DNA from: Mycolicibacterium sp. S2-37
GTDB lineage: Bacteria; Actinomycetota; Actinomycetes; Mycobacteriales; Mycobacteriaceae
Assembly (NCBI RefSeq): GCF_017352375.1
Contig: NZ_JAFEVR010000007.1
Location: forward strand, 431,171 to 495,170
DNA: 64,000 bases
Direction: 5' to 3'
Positions 61,724 to 64,000 of this stretch are shown one piece after another. A program made the position numbers and the translations under genes. Position 1 is the stretch's first letter. Each line of letters opens with the position of its first letter. A model generated the notes under the pieces. The model was given only the letters and a program-made list of their open reading frames with translations. It ran no database searches and was not told where the DNA came from.

Positions 61724-62389
61724 GTGAGCGTTGCGGAACTAAGGGGTTGCACCGCCCTGGTGACAGGCGGGACTTCGGGCATTGGACTGGCCACCGCGCA
61801 GCTGCTTACACACGCCGGCGCCCACGTCATCGTCAGTGACGAGGACCCCGACCGGGGCAAGCTAGCCGCAACTCAGCTCGGCAGCGGCACGCGGTTCCTT
61901 CCCGCTAGCCTTGCCGACCTAGGTGACGTCGATTTTCTTGCACGACAGACCCCGATCGACATCCTGATTGCCGCCGCCGTCATCGCCGACCTGCACCTTC
62001 TGCAAGGGGTGTACTTCCTGGTGGCCGCGGTGGCCCCACCGATGATCCGCCGTGGCGGCGGCGCGATGGTCAACGTTCTCCCCAGCGCGCCCGAGTTCAG
62101 CGCTGCCCTCCGATCTCTAACCCGCACCTGGGCGGCCGAATTCGGCCCGCACGGGATCCGGGTCAACAGCGTCGCTCCCGGCCCCCCGGTAACCGACAAC
62201 GCACTCGGGCGCACAGCGGAGCCCAGTGAAATCGCCGCAGCCATCGCATTTCTCGCTTCACCCCGCGCAAGCTGCATCACCGGCACCACCCTGAGCGTTG
62301 ACGGTGGAGCCGCCATCGGGCGTACGCGTCAGCGGGTCGCGCGTATGGATCGCTCACGATGGACTGACCCCCGGTCGGGTGACTCCTAA
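61724..62389 (+). CDS. Degenerate SDR paralogue lacking the catalytic YxxxK
   Basis: A 221-residue open frame clearly related to the SDR at 53086: TGGTSGIGLATAQLLTHAGA, IRRGGGAMVNVL, RSLTRTWAAEFGPHGIRVNS and ITGTTLSVDGG. Three in-frame deletions have removed NNA plus the next helix (DILIAAAVIADLHLL remains), the Ser-Tyr-Lys active-site stretch (VLPSAPEFSAALRSL replaces it) and part of the C-terminal loop. It cannot catalyse by the SDR mechanism. GTG start with GGAGG 4 bases upstream. The reading frame stayed open, so it may be a pseudoenzyme or an early pseudogene. Confidence 0.75.
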   Translation: MSVAELRGCTALVTGGTSGIGLATAQLLTHAGAHVIVSDEDPDRGKLAATQLGSGTRFLPASLADLGDVDFLARQTPIDILIAAAVIADLHLLQGVYFLVAAVAPPMIRRGGGAMVNVLPSAPEFSAALRSLTRTWAAEFGPHGIRVNSVAPGPPVTDNALGRTAEPSEIAAAIAFLASPRASCITGTTLSVDGGAAIGRTRQRVARMDRSRWTDPRSGDS

Positions 62390-62493
62390 CCCGTGAGGGC
62401 CCGTCCGGACTGGCTACGCACCAACCCAAAGCCGAACACTATGCAGCGGAACACTTTTCACTCGCGTCATCTCGACAGAAAGGCAGCACGGCA

Positions 62494-63252
62494 ATGGCCG
62501 AACCCACGAAGAGCATTACCGTCATCGGCGCTACCGGCCTGATCGGCCGTCAACTCGTCCCCCTACTCCGCGACGCTGGTCACAACGTCACCGCAGCCTC
62601 CCGTGACTCCGGTGTCGACCTGCTCACCGGACAGGGCCTTGACGATGCCCTCGCCGACGCTGAGGTCATCGTCGACGTGATCAACTCCGCCACCCCCGAG
62701 GACTCCGCTGAAGCCTTCTTCCATCAGACCGCGGCCAACCTGTCCGCTGCCGCCACCAGGGCCGGCGTCAGACATTACGTCGTGCTGTCCATCGTCGGCG
62801 CAGACGAGATGGCCCCCAAAGCCGGATACATCCGCGGCAAGGTCGCCCAGGAGGACGCGGCCGCGACCTCGGGGGTTCCTTGGACTGTCGTGCGGGCCAC
62901 ACAGTTTCACGAACTGGCTGAACCCATCACCGAATCCCTGATCACCGGCGACGAGGTGCACGCCCCGGCCGCACTGATCCAGCCCATCGACTCCTCCGAG
63001 GTCACCGCCATCCTCGCCCGCGTTGCCGTCAACGAGCCGCTCAACACCATTCACAACGTCGGAGGCCCGCAGAAGATGACGTTCTCCGACATGGCCCGCG
63101 CCGTTCTGCGCCACCAGAGTCGAACGCTCAACGTCCTCGACGACCCGTCGGCGACGTACAGCGGGCTGAACATCGATTACACAACGCTCGTCACCGACGA
63201 CGAGGCCGAACTGGGCACCACGGGGCTGGTCGACTGGCTGGCGCGCCGCTGA
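62494..63252 (+). CDS. NAD(P)-binding atypical SDR (NmrA-like), paralogue of 52346
   Basis: A 252-residue protein matching that at 52346 along its length: ITVIGATGLIGRQLVPLLRD, GVRHYVVLSIVGADEM, YIRGKVAQEDAAATSGVP, TVVRATQFHEL, and the end GTTGLVDWLARR. The cofactor motif is intact. ATG with AGAAAGG about 10 bases upstream. With the degenerate SDR 105 bp upstream it forms a second, order-swapped copy of the 52.3-53.8 kb gene pair. Confidence 0.85.
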   Translation: MAEPTKSITVIGATGLIGRQLVPLLRDAGHNVTAASRDSGVDLLTGQGLDDALADAEVIVDVINSATPEDSAEAFFHQTAANLSAAATRAGVRHYVVLSIVGADEMAPKAGYIRGKVAQEDAAATSGVPWTVVRATQFHELAEPITESLITGDEVHAPAALIQPIDSSEVTAILARVAVNEPLNTIHNVGGPQKMTFSDMARAVLRHQSRTLNVLDDPSATYSGLNIDYTTLVTDDEAELGTTGLVDWLARR

Positions 63253-63314
63253 TCTGCTCGACCCCTTCCACCGTCCGACGCCACGACCCACGACCCACGA
63301 AAGGACCTGCGGAC

Positions 63315-64000
63315 ATGTGTGCAATCGTCGGCTATGTGGGGCGCCGGCCCGCCTGCAACATTCTGGTGGGCGCTCTACGCCGGATGGAATATCGCGGCTA
63401 CGACTCGTCGGGCATCGCGCTGCTCGGTGGAGACGGCGGGCTGACCGTCCGAAGACGTGCCGGCAGGTTGGTCAATCTTGAAGCGGCGCTCGACGATTCG
63501 GACAGCGACGTTCTCACCGGCAGCACCGGCGTTGGCCATACTCGCTGGGCTTCGCACGGCCGTCCCACCGACCGCAACGCCCACCCACACCGCGACGCCG
63601 CGGGCAAGATTGCCGTCGTCCACAACGGGATCATCGAGAACTTCACGGCGCTGCGCTCCGAGCTGGAGGCCCTGGGCGTCGAGTTCGCCAGTGACACCGA
63701 CACCGAGGTCGCCGTCCACCTGGTGTCCTGGCAGTACCACCACGGCCCCACCGCCGGTGACTTCGTGGCCTCCGTGATGGCCGTCCTTCCGCGCCTGGAG
63801 GGTCACTTCACGCTGGTCTTCGCCAACGCCGACGAACCCGGCACCATCGTGGCCGCCCGCCGGTCGACGCCGCTGGTGGTCGGGGTGGGCGACGGGGAGA
63901 TGTTCGTCAGCTCCGACGTCGCGGCCTTCATCGAGCACACCCGCCATGCCGTCGAGCTGGGGCAGGACCAGGCCGTGGTGATTACCGCCGACGGATATCG
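63315..64000 (+). CDS. glmS: Glutamine-fructose-6-phosphate aminotransferase, 5' part
   Basis: The first 228 codons of GlmS, cut by the window edge. The N-terminal glutaminase is complete enough to judge: MCAIVGYVGRR with catalytic Cys2, RRMEYRGYDSSGIALLGG, VGHTRWASHGRPTDRNAHPH, HNGIIENF and SDTDTEVAVHL. The enzyme makes glucosamine-6-phosphate for cell-wall UDP-GlcNAc. ATG with AAAGGA 9 bases upstream. The sugar-isomerase domains lie outside. The setting is unlike the usual conserved mycobacterial locus, so it may be a second copy. Confidence 0.9.
   Translation, partial: MCAIVGYVGRRPACNILVGALRRMEYRGYDSSGIALLGGDGGLTVRRRAGRLVNLEAALDDSDSDVLTGSTGVGHTRWASHGRPTDRNAHPHRDAAGKIAVVHNGIIENFTALRSELEALGVEFASDTDTEVAVHLVSWQYHHGPTAGDFVASVMAVLPRLEGHFTLVFANADEPGTIVAARRSTPLVVGVGDGEMFVSSDVAAFIEHTRHAVELGQDQAVVITADGY

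Overview
The window looks like chromosome of a fast-growing mycobacterium (Mycolicibacterium-type). The DNA is GC-rich, GTG starts and 4-bp ATGA/GTGA gene overlaps are frequent, and several families are typical of mycobacteria: a 13E12/DUF222 HNH protein, an Rv2525c-like DUF1906 Tat protein, a TopoM-type topoisomerase II pair, mycothiol-dependent maleylpyruvate-isomerase-fold enzymes and many SDR/MDR oxidoreductases. I see no tRNA, rRNA, insertion sequence, phage gene or CRISPR array. Function calls come from reading motifs and family resemblance, not from database searches.

Layout. 0-6.4 kb: two minus-strand catabolic units (DapB-like/SDR and SDR/SnoaL) sharing one palindromic operator, then a lone lycopene cyclase, a Tat-exported DUF1906 protein and a DUF2236 oxygenase. 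6.5-13.4 kb: a short UvrA paralogue divergent from an atypical GyrB/GyrA-like pair. 13.4-18.8 kb: HtrA protease, flavin oxidoreductase, 13E12 HNH protein, exported coiled-coil protein and epoxide hydrolase. 18.8-20.7 kb: htpX remnant and an ArsR-SRPBCC-MDMPI operon. 20.8-26.4 kb: an apparent detoxification regulon (MDR, VOC, SDR, Rrf2, XRE, VOC, saccharopine-dehydrogenase-like) with four copies of TGTAAC-N7-GTTACA. 26.4-30.5 kb: DMT exporter, decayed erm gene, exported repeat protein and two-component system. 30.9-42.8 kb: envelope and drug-resistance genes: methyltransferase, polysaccharide deacetylase, decayed class A beta-lactamase, a blaA/blaB-like regulatory pair, an intact class A beta-lactamase, a second ArsR/SRPBCC pair, a Cmx-type chloramphenicol exporter, esterases and a frameshifted class C beta-lactamase. 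43-49.3 kb: a winged-helix/membrane-protein operon with twin palindromes, a kinase-like protein, TetR plus a frameshifted glycosyltransferase, an alpha/beta hydrolase, and a MerR gene broken by a 23-bp tandem duplication. 49.6-58.7 kb: a tightly packed redox operon (FAD oxidoreductases, cupin, NAD-binding proteins, nitroreductase, cNMP-domain histidine kinase) converging on a LuxR-type LAL regulator. 58.9-64 kb: DUF4334, FAD monooxygenase/TetR, a second decayed copy of the SDR/NAD-binding pair, and the 5' part of a glmS gene.

Two themes stand out. First, many small regulator-plus-enzyme modules carry recognisable self-operators; two sets of operators are shared between separate units. Second, gene decay is unusually dense: remnants of htpX, erm, class A bla and grpB, and frameshifts in ampC-like, glycosyltransferase, MerR and FAD genes. 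The frameshifts could partly be assembly errors, but the in-frame deletions and the 23-bp duplication look like real mutations. The most interesting candidate systems are the LysR/cytoplasmic serine-hydrolase pair next to one dead and one live beta-lactamase, and the TGTAAC-N7-GTTACA regulon.
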